Notes: a model not told the origin generated them from the sequence alone. A stretch of DNA of 9,500 nucleotides from Rhodospirillales bacterium (GCA_018664265.1 JABJOR010000241.1:1-9500), one strand, 5' to 3'. Shown: positions 1 to 6,588, counted from the stretch's first letter. Numbers and translations are program-made.

Positions 1-125
1 ATGGTGAACAATTTCATCTTGAAAACCGTGATACGTTATTATTGGAAAATATCAATTCACAGGCTCTGGTCATAACAACAGACACAGTTTGGCTGGATGT
101 TCAGATTAATCTGTCTTCTGCGTGA
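1..125 (+). CDS. 3' tail of an unidentified gene (partial)
   Basis: Reading codons from base 3, the plus strand is open from the window edge to a TGA at 123-125. It gives about 40 residues rich in alternating hydrophobic and polar positions: it begins GEQFHLENRDTLLLENIN and ends TVWLDVQINLSSA. The other two plus frames stop early, at base 5 and at 73-75. The composition looks like a beta-rich C-terminal end of a real protein, but no family is recognisable from so short a piece. It would lie 82 bases upstream of the OsmC-like gene on the same strand. I infer coding from frame openness and composition only; it could be chance. Confidence 0.4.
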   Translation, partial: GEQFHLENRDTLLLENINSQALVITTDTVWLDVQINLSSA

Positions 126-207
126 CATCACAATTCAAACTCGATAAGTTTCCGCATCAGATTTAGAATTATTATTAACCTCCAACATCTTTTCTGGGGC
201 AAAATTA

Positions 208-630
208 ATGAAAGCACGCGTGAAGTGGGTTGAAGACCTGCGGTTTATTGGCCAGCCAACCTCCGGTCACGGTGTCGTCATGGATGCTTCTGCCGGAGCA
301 GAGGGCAAGGTATCGGGAGGCTCCAGTCCCATGGAAATGATCCTTATGGGGCTTGGCGGATGCGCCGGTATTGATGTTGTGATGATCCTTAAAAAATCTC
401 GCGAAGCCGTAACCGATTGCGTTGTTGATCTGGAGGCCACACGGGCAGAAACCATTCCGAAGGTTTTCACCGATATCCACATGGTCTTCACCGTAACCGG
501 AACAGGCCTTACAGAAGCCAAGGTTGAAAACGCCGTCCGTTTATCCCATGAAAAATATTGTTCTGCATCCCTGATGCTGGGCAAGTCCGTCAACATAACC
601 CGCGAGACCCGAATTGTTGAGGCTGGCTAA
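208..630 (+). CDS. OsmC/Ohr family protein (YhfA-like)
   Basis: A 140-residue protein of the OsmC/Ohr family, small cytoplasmic dimers that reduce organic or fatty-acid hydroperoxides through two cysteines. Both expected cysteines are visible: Cys52 in the motif PMEMILMGLGGCAG, which opens the long central helix, and Cys118 in HEKYCSASLML near the C-terminus. The length matches the family. The short N-terminal strand MKARVKWVEDLRFIG and the GxGVVMDAS segment fit the YhfA-like subgroup, where the physiological substrate is not settled. The ATG at 208 is the only reasonable start; a GGGG run about 10 bases upstream is a weak ribosome binding site. A possible promoter is TCGATA (141-146), 17 bases, then TAGAAT (164-169), but it is not strong. 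The gene converges on the methyltransferase gene, with only 19 bases between the stop codons and no obvious terminator hairpin there. The family is secure; the exact substrate is not. Confidence 0.9.
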   Translation: MKARVKWVEDLRFIGQPTSGHGVVMDASAGAEGKVSGGSSPMEMILMGLGGCAGIDVVMILKKSREAVTDCVVDLEATRAETIPKVFTDIHMVFTVTGTGLTEAKVENAVRLSHEKYCSASLMLGKSVNITRETRIVEAG

Positions 631-649
631 CGATCTTGAGCTGTTTTGA

Positions 650-1753
650 TTACTTGTAAATATTCAGGCGGCTCTTAAGATCTTTTTCCGACCAGTCTGT
701 ACCATATCCGTACCAGTCCCAAATTGCATTTGGCATGCCGATAACATGTACAGATGAATCATAGGCGTGGAAAATACGTCCATCCATGACAGGCTCATAC
801 ATTGCATTAATGCTATTATCCACGATTCCAAATTTTTTATAATCTTCGTTAAGAACGAAAAATCCGTTCAGGGGTGTTGCACAAACCAGCTCATAACCCT
901 TCAACTTTCCAAGTTCGATCAATGCACGTAACGAGCATCCTCGTTGTTGTTCTTCATCTCGTTGCTGTACGTAAAGAACGTCATTGGATATTGAAGGATT
1001 AAATTCTATTACCAAAAGACGCGGCCTATACACCTGCATAGAATTCCAAACGTGAAAATCATTACCATCAATATCGATAATCATCAGATCCAAATTTTTG
1101 GGAATATCTGTTTGGCCCAGAATAAAATCAATTGAATCCGAATTTTGATCAAAGCCTATCATTTTATGAAACAAATGTGCTTTTTCATTGCCTTTATATG
1201 TTTCTACAAGTTTCTTAAATCGCTTCTCTCTTGCCTCTATAAGAACACCGCTCCATCCTTCCTTTGAAATGAGTGAATATGTATTACTGTAAAGCTTCCC
1301 ATCCCAGGCACCGAACTCAACACACCAGGAATTACTCTTCCCAATAATTTTGAATACATGTTGAATAATTCCGTCTTCACCTGTTTGGGATGTATTGTCA
1401 TCAAAACTATCCAGAAGAAAGCGACTCTCTCTGTTTAGAGTATCTGAACCAACTTGCGCAGCAACAGGGCATTCAAAAATTTCAGAAACAACTAAAGAAA
1501 ATTCAAGGTAAATACTATTCGGCCAGAATTCGCATGGGATCAAACTCAAGGCATGAATGATATCTTTATCACTTTCGAAAACCCTGCCATACGATAAGAA
1601 CGTTTTCCATACATGAAGAATGCTATCTTTAAAATTATGGAGTACTGTGTATGTATTACAGGGCTTAAAGCGATCAAGATGGGCATTATTATAGTCTACC
1701 GCGAGGTTACGGACCAAAGATCGAAGTTCTATATCATCTTCCGTATTTCTCAT
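650..1753 (-). CDS. FkbM-type SAM-dependent methyltransferase
   Basis: A 367-residue protein whose middle (about residues 125-255) looks like an FkbM/Methyltransf_21 Rossmann methyltransferase. The start of the domain is SQTGEDGIIQHVFKIIG (122-138). The SAM-binding motif I is CVEFGAWDGKLYSNT (144-158), and the acidic strand-2 motif is GVLIEAR (169-175). Strand 4 is LDLMIIDIDGNDFHVW (221-236), followed by RLLVIEFNPS (245-254). Such enzymes often O-methylate sugars or other small acceptors of surface glycans, but no glycan genes are visible here, so the acceptor is unknown. The first 110 or so residues and the last 100 lie outside the core and I do not recognise them. The ATG at 1753 is preceded by AAAGGA, slightly far away (about 12 bases). 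The gene follows the flavin oxidoreductase by 97 bases on the same strand. It is clearly A+T-richer than its neighbours, which suggests it was acquired. Confidence 0.75.
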   Translation of the reverse strand: MRNTEDDIELRSLVRNLAVDYNNAHLDRFKPCNTYTVLHNFKDSILHVWKTFLSYGRVFESDKDIIHALSLIPCEFWPNSIYLEFSLVVSEIFECPVAAQVGSDTLNRESRFLLDSFDDNTSQTGEDGIIQHVFKIIGKSNSWCVEFGAWDGKLYSNTYSLISKEGWSGVLIEAREKRFKKLVETYKGNEKAHLFHKMIGFDQNSDSIDFILGQTDIPKNLDLMIIDIDGNDFHVWNSMQVYRPRLLVIEFNPSISNDVLYVQQRDEEQQRGCSLRALIELGKLKGYELVCATPLNGFFVLNEDYKKFGIVDNSINAMYEPVMDGRIFHAYDSSVHVIGMPNAIWDWYGYGTDWSEKDLKSRLNIYK

Positions 1754-1850
1754 TAAATAAATTTTCCTTTGTCAAAATCCCTAGACAAACCTATTCGCAA
1801 AGTGTTCAGGGTAATTGCTAATTGAAATGATTATCTAACTTTTCGGCTCA

Positions 1851-3902
1851 TTAAATTGCAGCGCAAAATCGCATGGCATCATAAATCGCGCTATGTATAT
1901 TCCGACCTGCCACTGCATCACCAATCCGGACAAGGATAAATCCACCATCTGGATTTTCATTGGGAAAAATCGGTTTGCCGGAAATAAGGCTTTCCATATC
2001 GACTACGCCCAAATTGCTCGAACCCTGTTTCAATTCAAAGTATAGCCCATCCATAGGCGTAATTCCCAACTCCACAACCACATTATCTACAGTTATTTTG
2101 TGCACATTAGTTGTCAGGATATTTCGCAAGCTTGCCTGAAGGCGGCCTCCATCACGCTTGATGGCAACCAGTTCGGTATCGACCTCAAAGTGTACACTAG
2201 ATTGATACAGGCTCCGCATAGCAACCGATGATGTGGTTGGCCCAAGCTCCGTTAACGGTTCACGGTCAGGCGATATAAATAACACGTCTGCCTTTGATTG
2301 ACTCAAGACCTCTGCGGTGACGGCGGCGGCATGTTGCCCGGCTTCATCATACAACAGAACATCACCCGACAGACGCTTCGCACCGCTGAGGACATCCCAA
2401 CTGCTAATCGCCAGATCACCCCCTTCGATTTCAGGAGGTTCTGGCCACCCACCAGTAGCGGCGATTACAACATCCGGATTTTCAGCTAAGACATCATCGG
2501 CCTCGGCATAGGTATTCATACGCACATCAACATCAAGATAATCCAGTTCCGATGCCAGCCAATCGGTCACACCGAAAATTTGTTGACGGATATGCCCTTT
2601 GGCAGCCAAAGCAAGTTGCCCACCAAGCCTGTCTGATGCTTCGAACAAAATCACCCGATGTCCACGCTCGGCAGACACTCGAGCCGCTTCCATTCCGGCG
2701 GGACCACCGCCAACTACTACGATTGTTTTAGTAAAATCTGAGAGCATGATTTTTTGCGGCAAAACTGCTTCGCGCCCGGTCACTGCATTGTGACCACACA
2801 CCGCCTGTTTGCCCTGATTAACACGGTCCACACAGTAACCGAGTCCAACGCAAGGTCGAATGCGGTCCTCTTTGCCCTGAGTCAGTTTCTCAACCAGATA
2901 CGGATCCGCCATATGGGCACGGGTCATCCCGACCAGATCAACCAACCCGTCACGAACGGCATGGCGTGCGGTGGCAATATCAGCGATACCACCAGCATGA
3001 ATAATGGGTAATTCTACAGCTTTGCGGATACACCCAGCTATGTCCAGATGCGGCGCACTGGGAAGCCCCATTGGTGAAACCCAGTGTGCTAATCCGAGAT
3101 CATCATACGGTGCTCCTGCCAGTACATTCAGGAAATCAAGCGTGCCGCTTTGTTCCAACTTTTTGGCAACTTCTTCACATTCACTGGCATTCATCCCGCC
3201 CTGAATTTGCTCATCCCCGGTCATCCGCACCCCCAGGATCAAGTCAGGTCCAATAATCTCGCGAACTTCCTCAAGAACCTGTAGCGTCAATCGAAGGCGG
3301 TTATCTAAAGAGCCACCGTAATCATCATCACGTCGATTAACCAGAGGAGACATAAATTGCCCCAGAAGGTGAGAGTGAGATAGCAACTCGATTCCGTCAA
3401 AGCCTCCATCCTTGCAACGTTGCGCAGCTTTCACAAAGTCAGAGATCACACGGCGGATATCTTCAGCTTCCATGGTTTTGGGAAAAGACCTATGTGCCCG
3501 CTCGCGCGTTCCGGACGGCCCAAGAACAGGCAACCAGTGCCCGTTGTCCCAGGATGTTCTGCGCCCCATATGGGTAATCTGACACATAATTCCAGCGCCA
3601 TGTCTGTGCACACCATTCGTCAGTTTTTGAAACCAAGGAACGATACTGTCATCACCAACATAGAGTTGACCAAAGACGGAGGGGCTATCGGGTGCGATAT
3701 TTGTCGACCCTCCAATCATTGTCAGGCCAAGGCCACCTTTTGCTTTTTCTTCATGATATATTCGATATTGATCGCGGGGGTGTCCATCTTCTGCAAATGA
3801 CGGAGCATGAGCCGTGCTGACAATCCGGTTTCGCAGCGAAAGGTGTTTCAACTGAAAAGGTTGTAGGAGCGGGTCGTTTTCAGATACCGGGTGACTGCTC
3901 AT
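1851..3902 (-). CDS. NADH:flavin oxidoreductase, N-methylproline demethylase-like (StcD type)
   Basis: A 683-residue enzyme of the old yellow enzyme/2,4-dienoyl-CoA reductase/trimethylamine dehydrogenase superfamily. Residues 11-345 form the FMN TIM barrel: it opens PLLQPFQLKHLSLRNRIV, with QITHMGRRTSW at 108-118, NRRDDDYGGSLDNR at 189-202 and the phosphate-binding end AGGIADIATARHA at 303-315. A cysteine cluster motif follows at 351-369, then a dinucleotide-binding fold opening VVVGGGPAGMEAA (395-407). The C-terminal flavin motif is RIGDAVAGRNIHSAIYDAM (659-677). From remembered family sequences, the closest group is the alphaproteobacterial enzymes implicated in proline-betaine (stachydrine) breakdown, which demethylate N-methylproline. 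That substrate is inference, since no other betaine catabolism genes are here. The Fe-S motif is C-x2-L-x2-C-x11-C, so the second of the four usual cysteines is Leu354. The ATG at 3902 has only a weak upstream purine stretch. A remnant RTX gene lies divergently just upstream. Confidence 0.85.
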   Translation of the reverse strand: MSSHPVSENDPLLQPFQLKHLSLRNRIVSTAHAPSFAEDGHPRDQYRIYHEEKAKGGLGLTMIGGSTNIAPDSPSVFGQLYVGDDSIVPWFQKLTNGVHRHGAGIMCQITHMGRRTSWDNGHWLPVLGPSGTRERAHRSFPKTMEAEDIRRVISDFVKAAQRCKDGGFDGIELLSHSHLLGQFMSPLVNRRDDDYGGSLDNRLRLTLQVLEEVREIIGPDLILGVRMTGDEQIQGGMNASECEEVAKKLEQSGTLDFLNVLAGAPYDDLGLAHWVSPMGLPSAPHLDIAGCIRKAVELPIIHAGGIADIATARHAVRDGLVDLVGMTRAHMADPYLVEKLTQGKEDRIRPCVGLGYCVDRVNQGKQAVCGHNAVTGREAVLPQKIMLSDFTKTIVVVGGGPAGMEAARVSAERGHRVILFEASDRLGGQLALAAKGHIRQQIFGVTDWLASELDYLDVDVRMNTYAEADDVLAENPDVVIAATGGWPEPPEIEGGDLAISSWDVLSGAKRLSGDVLLYDEAGQHAAAVTAEVLSQSKADVLFISPDREPLTELGPTTSSVAMRSLYQSSVHFEVDTELVAIKRDGGRLQASLRNILTTNVHKITVDNVVVELGITPMDGLYFELKQGSSNLGVVDMESLISGKPIFPNENPDGGFILVRIGDAVAGRNIHSAIYDAMRFCAAI

Positions 3903-3948
3903 GATTTCTTGTGACCTTACTCATCTAAAACAGATTACACATAATCTT

Positions 3949-4366
3949 TGAGCACAACTTCAGAGCGCAGGCAATGACAAAGCCAACATTAACGGATCTC
4001 ACAATCGTGTATTTTCAAGTGAAAGCGGTACAGGTGACGGTTACATCTCGGGCGATGTCATTGATACTGAAGTCGGCAATACTCATGACGGTGTGCGGGC
4101 AACGAACACCTGCAAAATCATCGTGCGATTGACAGCGACACCACGTTCATCGGTGGAGATGGTGGCGATGTTTTGATCGGTGCGAGGGCAACAGCACCTT
4201 CATTTACAACATTGGTGAAGCCAACGATCAGATTTTTGCCGGAAATGGTGAAACACTGAAAATCAGGGTTGGTGCACTAGGTGAAAACTTTAGTCTCGAA
4301 AACATTGATATGACCCTGGACATCGATATATTACGCGAACTGATCAAAGGGGGCCTATATCAATAA
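3949..4366 (+). pseudogene. Frameshifted remnant of an RTX-type calcium-binding protein
   Basis: Three consecutive plus-strand reading frames give pieces of one protein of the hemolysin-type calcium-binding (RTX) kind. Piece one (codons from 3949, just after a TGA, to about 4092) contains SSESGTGDGYISGDVID and EVGNTHDG. Piece two (about 4101-4183) contains DSDTTFIGGDGGDVLIG, which matches the RTX nonapeptide pattern GGxGxDxLx. Piece three (4184-4366) reads EGNSTFIYNIGEANDQIFAG, followed by a GETLKI segment, and ends GGLYQ with TAA at 4364-4366. Each junction requires a change of frame, so no intact product can be made. RTX proteins are usually secreted by type I systems; no ABC transporter or membrane fusion gene is present. 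There is no start codon or N-terminal part, so this is the decayed 3' end of a larger gene. The left end is uncertain. Confidence 0.6.
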
Positions 4367-4402
4367 TTCCTCGCTCATGATGAATCCAAACCAATGCATT
4401 AC

Positions 4403-4471
4403 GAGAACAAAGTTCGGGAATAGTTCGGGACTCTTATGTCATTTTGTAGCGATTGGTGTCGTTTTGTTCTC
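4403..4471. repeat. Cluster of short direct and inverted repeats before tRNA-Pro
   Basis: A perfect 9-bp inverted repeat, GAGAACAAA (4403-4411) and TTTGTTCTC (4463-4471), encloses two direct repeats. AGTTCGGGA occurs at 4411-4419 and 4422-4430. GTCATTTTGT (4438-4447) recurs as GTCGTTTTGT (4458-4467), 20 bp apart with one mismatch. The segment lies between the RTX remnant and the tRNA gene. Closely spaced direct repeats inside an inverted repeat, beside a tRNA, can be recombinase binding sites or the scar of a lost element, but no integrase is in the window. The tRNA promoter may also lie here. Confidence 0.4.
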
Positions 4472-4519
4472 AAATTAGGTATTGCCAGAAAGCCGCAAAC
4501 CCCCTAGAAACCTCGCAGT

Positions 4520-4596
4520 CGGAGCGTAGCGCAGCCTGGTAGCGCACTTGTCTGGGGGACAAGGGGTCGTGGGTTCAAATCCCGCCGCTCCGACCA
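4520..4596 (+). tRNA. tRNA-Pro (anticodon GGG)
   Basis: A complete 77-nt cloverleaf can be drawn by eye. The acceptor stem is CGGAGCG (4520-4526) with CGCTCCG (4586-4592), followed by A and an encoded CCA (4594-4596). The D arm pairs GCGC with GCGC around AGCCTGGTA. The anticodon stem CTTGT/ACAAG (4547-4551, 4559-4563) holds the loop CTGGGGG with anticodon GGG at 4554-4556, which reads CCC and CCU proline codons. The T arm is GTGGG, TTCAAAT, CCCGC. All stems pair fully apart from one G-U in the T stem. It lies 121 bases upstream of the transporter gene on the same strand. Confidence 0.97.
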
Positions 4597-4717
4597 ATTT
4601 CCCACTTATTCGCGATCAATTATTTATTGGTATTCTTGTAAGTATTTCCTGCTTGTAGTCTCAATCTTCTCACCATACCGTCTAGCAAATAAAAGCTTGG
4701 GCAGGGAAGAAACGTTT

Positions 4718-5602
4718 ATGCAACGCATCAATGCATCTCATCAAACGGGAAACCGCCTTTATGGTGTCACGATTTGCTTGTTGGCCTTTTCCATCATGCC
4801 AGCCATGGATGCCATAGCCAAATACCTGGCAACGTACTTACCAGTTATACAGGTGACCTGGGGGCGGTATTTTTTCCACCTGCTGATGATAGCGCCGATT
4901 GTGTTTTATCGGTATGGCATTGCGGCTCTGAAACCTGAGCAATTTATCCTTCAGGTTGCACGGGGGGGATTTTTGCTGGGGGCAACACTATGTTTTTTTA
5001 CAGCTCTGGTTTATTTACCCTTGGCCGATGCCCTTGCCATCATCTTTATTTCGCCGCTTCTGGTAACGCTGTTATCGCCATTTTTCCTTGGTGAAACCGT
5101 TGGAAAGGTAAGAATAATCGCAGCCCTGATCGGGTTTGTCGGAACTCTGATTATTATACGCCCCGGCACCGAAAACATGAATATCGGCTCACTGATCGCC
5201 TTGGGTACGGGTATCATGTATACTTGTTATTCTATCTCCACACGCAAACTGTCAGGTTCATCCCCACCGTTGGTTACGTTGGCATTTACAGCATTGCTTG
5301 GCACAATTATCTTGAGCCTCGCCTTGCCATTTTACTGGCACGACCTGACATTGATTGATATTGGACTGATGGTCGCAATGGGCGGTGCAGGGGCGCTGTC
5401 TCAATACTTCTTCATCAAGGCCTATGATTACGCCGAAGCATCTTATCTGGCACCCTTTGGGTATTTTGAAATTATCACGGCGACTCTTTTCGGCTGGATT
5501 TTCTTCAACGATTTTCCAGACAGCTGGACATGGTTGGGAACAGCTATTGTCATTGCTTCCGGAATATTCATATCCCTTCGGGAACGCTCACTTGCACGAT
5601 AA
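4718..5602 (+). CDS. DMT-superfamily transporter with two EamA domains
   Basis: A 294-residue inner-membrane protein of the drug/metabolite transporter superfamily, with about ten hydrophobic segments arranged as two EamA repeats. The first repeat contains the typical opening FSIMPAMDAIAKYL and VIQVTWGRYFFH, then ADALAIIFISPLLVTLLSPFFLGE, a pattern shared by most EamA proteins. The second contains GAGALSQYFFIKAYDYAEAS and ends in FGWIFFNDFPDSWTWLGTAI and a short basic tail. Members export or import small metabolites such as amino acids or SAM; the substrate cannot be read from the sequence. I start at the ATG at 4718 because AGGGAAGAA lies about 10 bases upstream. A TTG at 4697 in the same frame would add seven residues but lies upstream of that binding site. 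The TAA stop overlaps the A-run that forms the U-tract of the opposite-strand terminator. Confidence 0.9.
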   Translation: MQRINASHQTGNRLYGVTICLLAFSIMPAMDAIAKYLATYLPVIQVTWGRYFFHLLMIAPIVFYRYGIAALKPEQFILQVARGGFLLGATLCFFTALVYLPLADALAIIFISPLLVTLLSPFFLGETVGKVRIIAALIGFVGTLIIIRPGTENMNIGSLIALGTGIMYTCYSISTRKLSGSSPPLVTLAFTALLGTIILSLALPFYWHDLTLIDIGLMVAMGGAGALSQYFFIKAYDYAEASYLAPFGYFEIITATLFGWIFFNDFPDSWTWLGTAIVIASGIFISLRERSLAR

Positions 5603-5632
5603 AAAAAACGACCGGCAACTGAATGCCGGTCG
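5601..5632 (-). terminator. Intrinsic terminator (minus strand)
   Basis: CGACCGGCA (5609-5617) and TGCCGGTCG (5624-5632) form a perfect 9-bp G+C-rich stem with a 6-nt loop. Read on the minus strand, the stem is followed by eight Ts (5608-5601), a classical Rho-independent terminator. On the plus strand the hairpin is followed by TAAAGTCTG, so it would act only weakly for the transporter. It lies 168 bases past the ferredoxin stop codon, which is far for that gene's own terminator, and it fits better as the 3' end of a short RNA starting near 5690-5708. Confidence 0.85.
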
Positions 5633-5690
5633 TAAAGTCTGCGCTCTTGAGGGAAGGGAAATTCTGAATTGCTCAGAACGTCTTCCATAA
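5601..5690 (-). ncRNA. Candidate small RNA with palindrome-controlled promoter
   Basis: The convergent gap between the transporter and ferredoxin genes has the parts of a small RNA gene on the minus strand. Upstream lie a perfect 16-bp palindrome (5722-5737) and possible -10 hexamers TAGATT (5702-5697) and CATAAT (5720-5715). Downstream is a strong terminator with a U8 tail. Between them is a hairpin TTCTGA-loop-TCAGAA (5662-5678), followed on the minus strand by an apparently unpaired C/U-rich run, TTTCCCTTCCCTC (5661-5649). That run could pair with purine-rich Shine-Dalgarno regions, as the CU-rich motifs of known alphaproteobacterial small RNAs do. Expected length is about 90 nt from the nearer -10 or about 108 nt from the farther one. 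This is inference from layout; it could instead be a long 3' untranslated region of the ferredoxin gene. Confidence 0.4.
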
Positions 5691-5721
5691 CCAAAATCTA
5701 GCGCAGCGGCATACATTATGA

Positions 5722-5737
5722 TGTGATGATCATCACA
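5722..5737. promoter_or_regulatory. Perfect CRP/FNR-type palindromic operator
   Basis: TGTGATGATCATCACA is a perfect 16-bp palindrome matching the CRP-type pattern TGTGA-N6-TCACA. Read on the minus strand it is centred about 40 bases before the start expected from the -10 TAGATT (5702-5697), the position of a class II activator site; the region a -35 would occupy (CACATC) is poor, as in activator-dependent promoters. If instead CATAAT (5720-5715) is the -10, the palindrome fills the promoter spacer, which would suggest repression. The protein that binds it is not known from this window. Confidence 0.55.
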
Positions 5738-5799
5738 CCTTTGTAAGAAAAAGAAAAAAATTTAGATTTTATTGAAAATTGGCAGAAATTACTTCGTAG

Positions 5800-6117
5800 T
5801 TATTCTTGAGAAACGATAATTCGTTCCAACTGATCAAGGATATTCGATACATCTTCGATTTTCACCTGACGAAAGAAATCCCCCCCGGGTATCAACCGCA
5901 TGCTGGGCCCCTGTGTGCACATACCAAAACATATAATGCGTTCCACTTGTATATCCAGCTTACGCTCGGTTATCCCTGATTCCATGGCATTTGCGATCTC
6001 AATACTACCGCGCATGCCACACGATGGCTTATCGCTGAAGCGTTTATTTACACAAATCGCCAGTTTATTTGATTGCTGTTCAGGCTGTATTTTTAATTTT
6101 TTTTGTTCATCAGGCAC
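5800..6117 (-). CDS. Thioredoxin-like [2Fe-2S] ferredoxin
   Basis: A 105-residue protein with the four cysteines of the thioredoxin-like [2Fe-2S] ferredoxins: Cys22 in KLAICVNKR and Cys33 in KPSCGMRGS (spacing C-x10-C), then Cys63 and Cys67 in RIICFGMCTQGP (C-x3-C). These proteins carry electrons in the cytoplasm, and related domains occur in NuoE-type hydrogenase and dehydrogenase subunits. The stand-alone form usually has no assigned partner, and none is evident here. The start must be the GTG at 6115-6117, because no in-frame ATG occurs before the first cysteine; a nearby ATG at 6122 is out of frame. The ribosome binding site is weak (GAAAAGA). The gene seems monocistronic: the hypothetical gene upstream on the same strand is separated by a likely terminator. 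A polar, lysine- and glutamine-rich stretch precedes the domain. Confidence 0.85.
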   Translation of the reverse strand: MPDEQKKLKIQPEQQSNKLAICVNKRFSDKPSCGMRGSIEIANAMESGITERKLDIQVERIICFGMCTQGPSMRLIPGGDFFRQVKIEDVSNILDQLERIIVSQE

Positions 6118-6163
6118 GGCATAATCTTTTCATATTGGTGGCGAAACGTAAAAAACATAACGC

Positions 6164-6195
6164 CAAAAGAACAAACAACTTCATTTGTAGTTTGT
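6164..6195 (-). terminator. Probable A+T-rich terminator after the TTG-start gene
   Basis: On the minus strand, ACAAAC (6195-6190) pairs with GTTTGT (6176-6171), and the stem extends by two more pairs past a T-T mismatch. It is followed by TCTTTT (6169-6164). It lies 28 bases beyond the stop codon of the small gene at 6223-6534 and could end the ispDF transcript. The stem is weak, so termination may be partial. Confidence 0.4.
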
Positions 6196-6222
6196 GTTAA
6201 GAATTGATAAATTCAAGGGGTG

Positions 6223-6534
6223 TTATGAATACTGTTCCAATAGGATTTCCCGCCCGGAATCGGTTAATCGACAAATCAGCCAATCCGGCTTAATGGGGTT
6301 CTCAAACCAAGGCTCAGCCCAACCTTTGGTCAAACAGCTTCTGATCGTTTTCTCATTGTAGCGCTGGCCTTCCTCATCAAACAGCGGCAACTTTCCGCCG
6401 GCCTGACCGACACCACGAGACAGCCAGTGACGCTGTTGCTCCGAAGGAAAAGAGCCACCCTTCGCAGGGCCTTTATTTTTGTCACGCCTATTGGTGACTG
6501 GCAGAACATGTACGCTACTGTTGCTGTTTTCCAA
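6223..6534 (-). CDS. Small conserved-looking hypothetical protein with a TTG start
   Basis: A 103-residue protein of unknown function. The first 30 residues are polar and basic, likely disordered. The rest is compact: RHWLSRGVGQAGGKLPLFDE (35-54), then KTIRSC (62-67) and GWAEPWFENPIKPDWLICRL (71-90), ending in TDSGREILLEQ. The C-terminal pattern of a tryptophan-rich strand followed by LTDSGREIL resembles the wing and last helix of winged-helix proteins; that is a guess at fold, not function. I recall similar small proteins in other alphaproteobacteria but cannot name a family. The start is the TTG at 6534-6532, chosen because AGGAG (6546-6542) lies 7 bases upstream, a much better site than any other. 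There is no in-frame ATG. The gene begins 54 bases after the ispDF stop on the same strand, so the two are probably cotranscribed. Confidence 0.75.
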   Translation of the reverse strand: MENSNSSVHVLPVTNRRDKNKGPAKGGSFPSEQQRHWLSRGVGQAGGKLPLFDEEGQRYNEKTIRSCLTKGWAEPWFENPIKPDWLICRLTDSGREILLEQYS

Positions 6535-6541
6535 AACCCGT

Positions 6542-6546
6542 CTCCT
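6542..6546 (-). promoter_or_regulatory. Ribosome binding site that decides a TTG start
   Basis: AGGAG on the minus strand, 7 bases before the TTG at 6534-6532. The gene has no in-frame ATG, so this site is the main support for the start choice. Confidence 0.7.
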
Positions 6547-6588
6547 GAAATGGTCGGCATTCCTATTTCTATGATACCTGAATCCGTC

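Noticed and set aside
1..75. ATG-started 24-codon plus-strand frame at the very first base
   Set aside because: No ribosome binding site can be seen and it is shorter than the overlapping frame that continues from the edge to base 125.
3420..3800. 126-codon plus-strand frame inside the flavin oxidoreductase gene
   Set aside because: It is the complement of a well-supported FMN-domain coding region and has no independent motif.
5443..5694. 83-codon minus-strand frame starting just downstream of the palindrome
   Set aside because: It reads through the strong terminator and then antisense into the transporter gene; its product resembles nothing and the region fits a non-coding RNA better.
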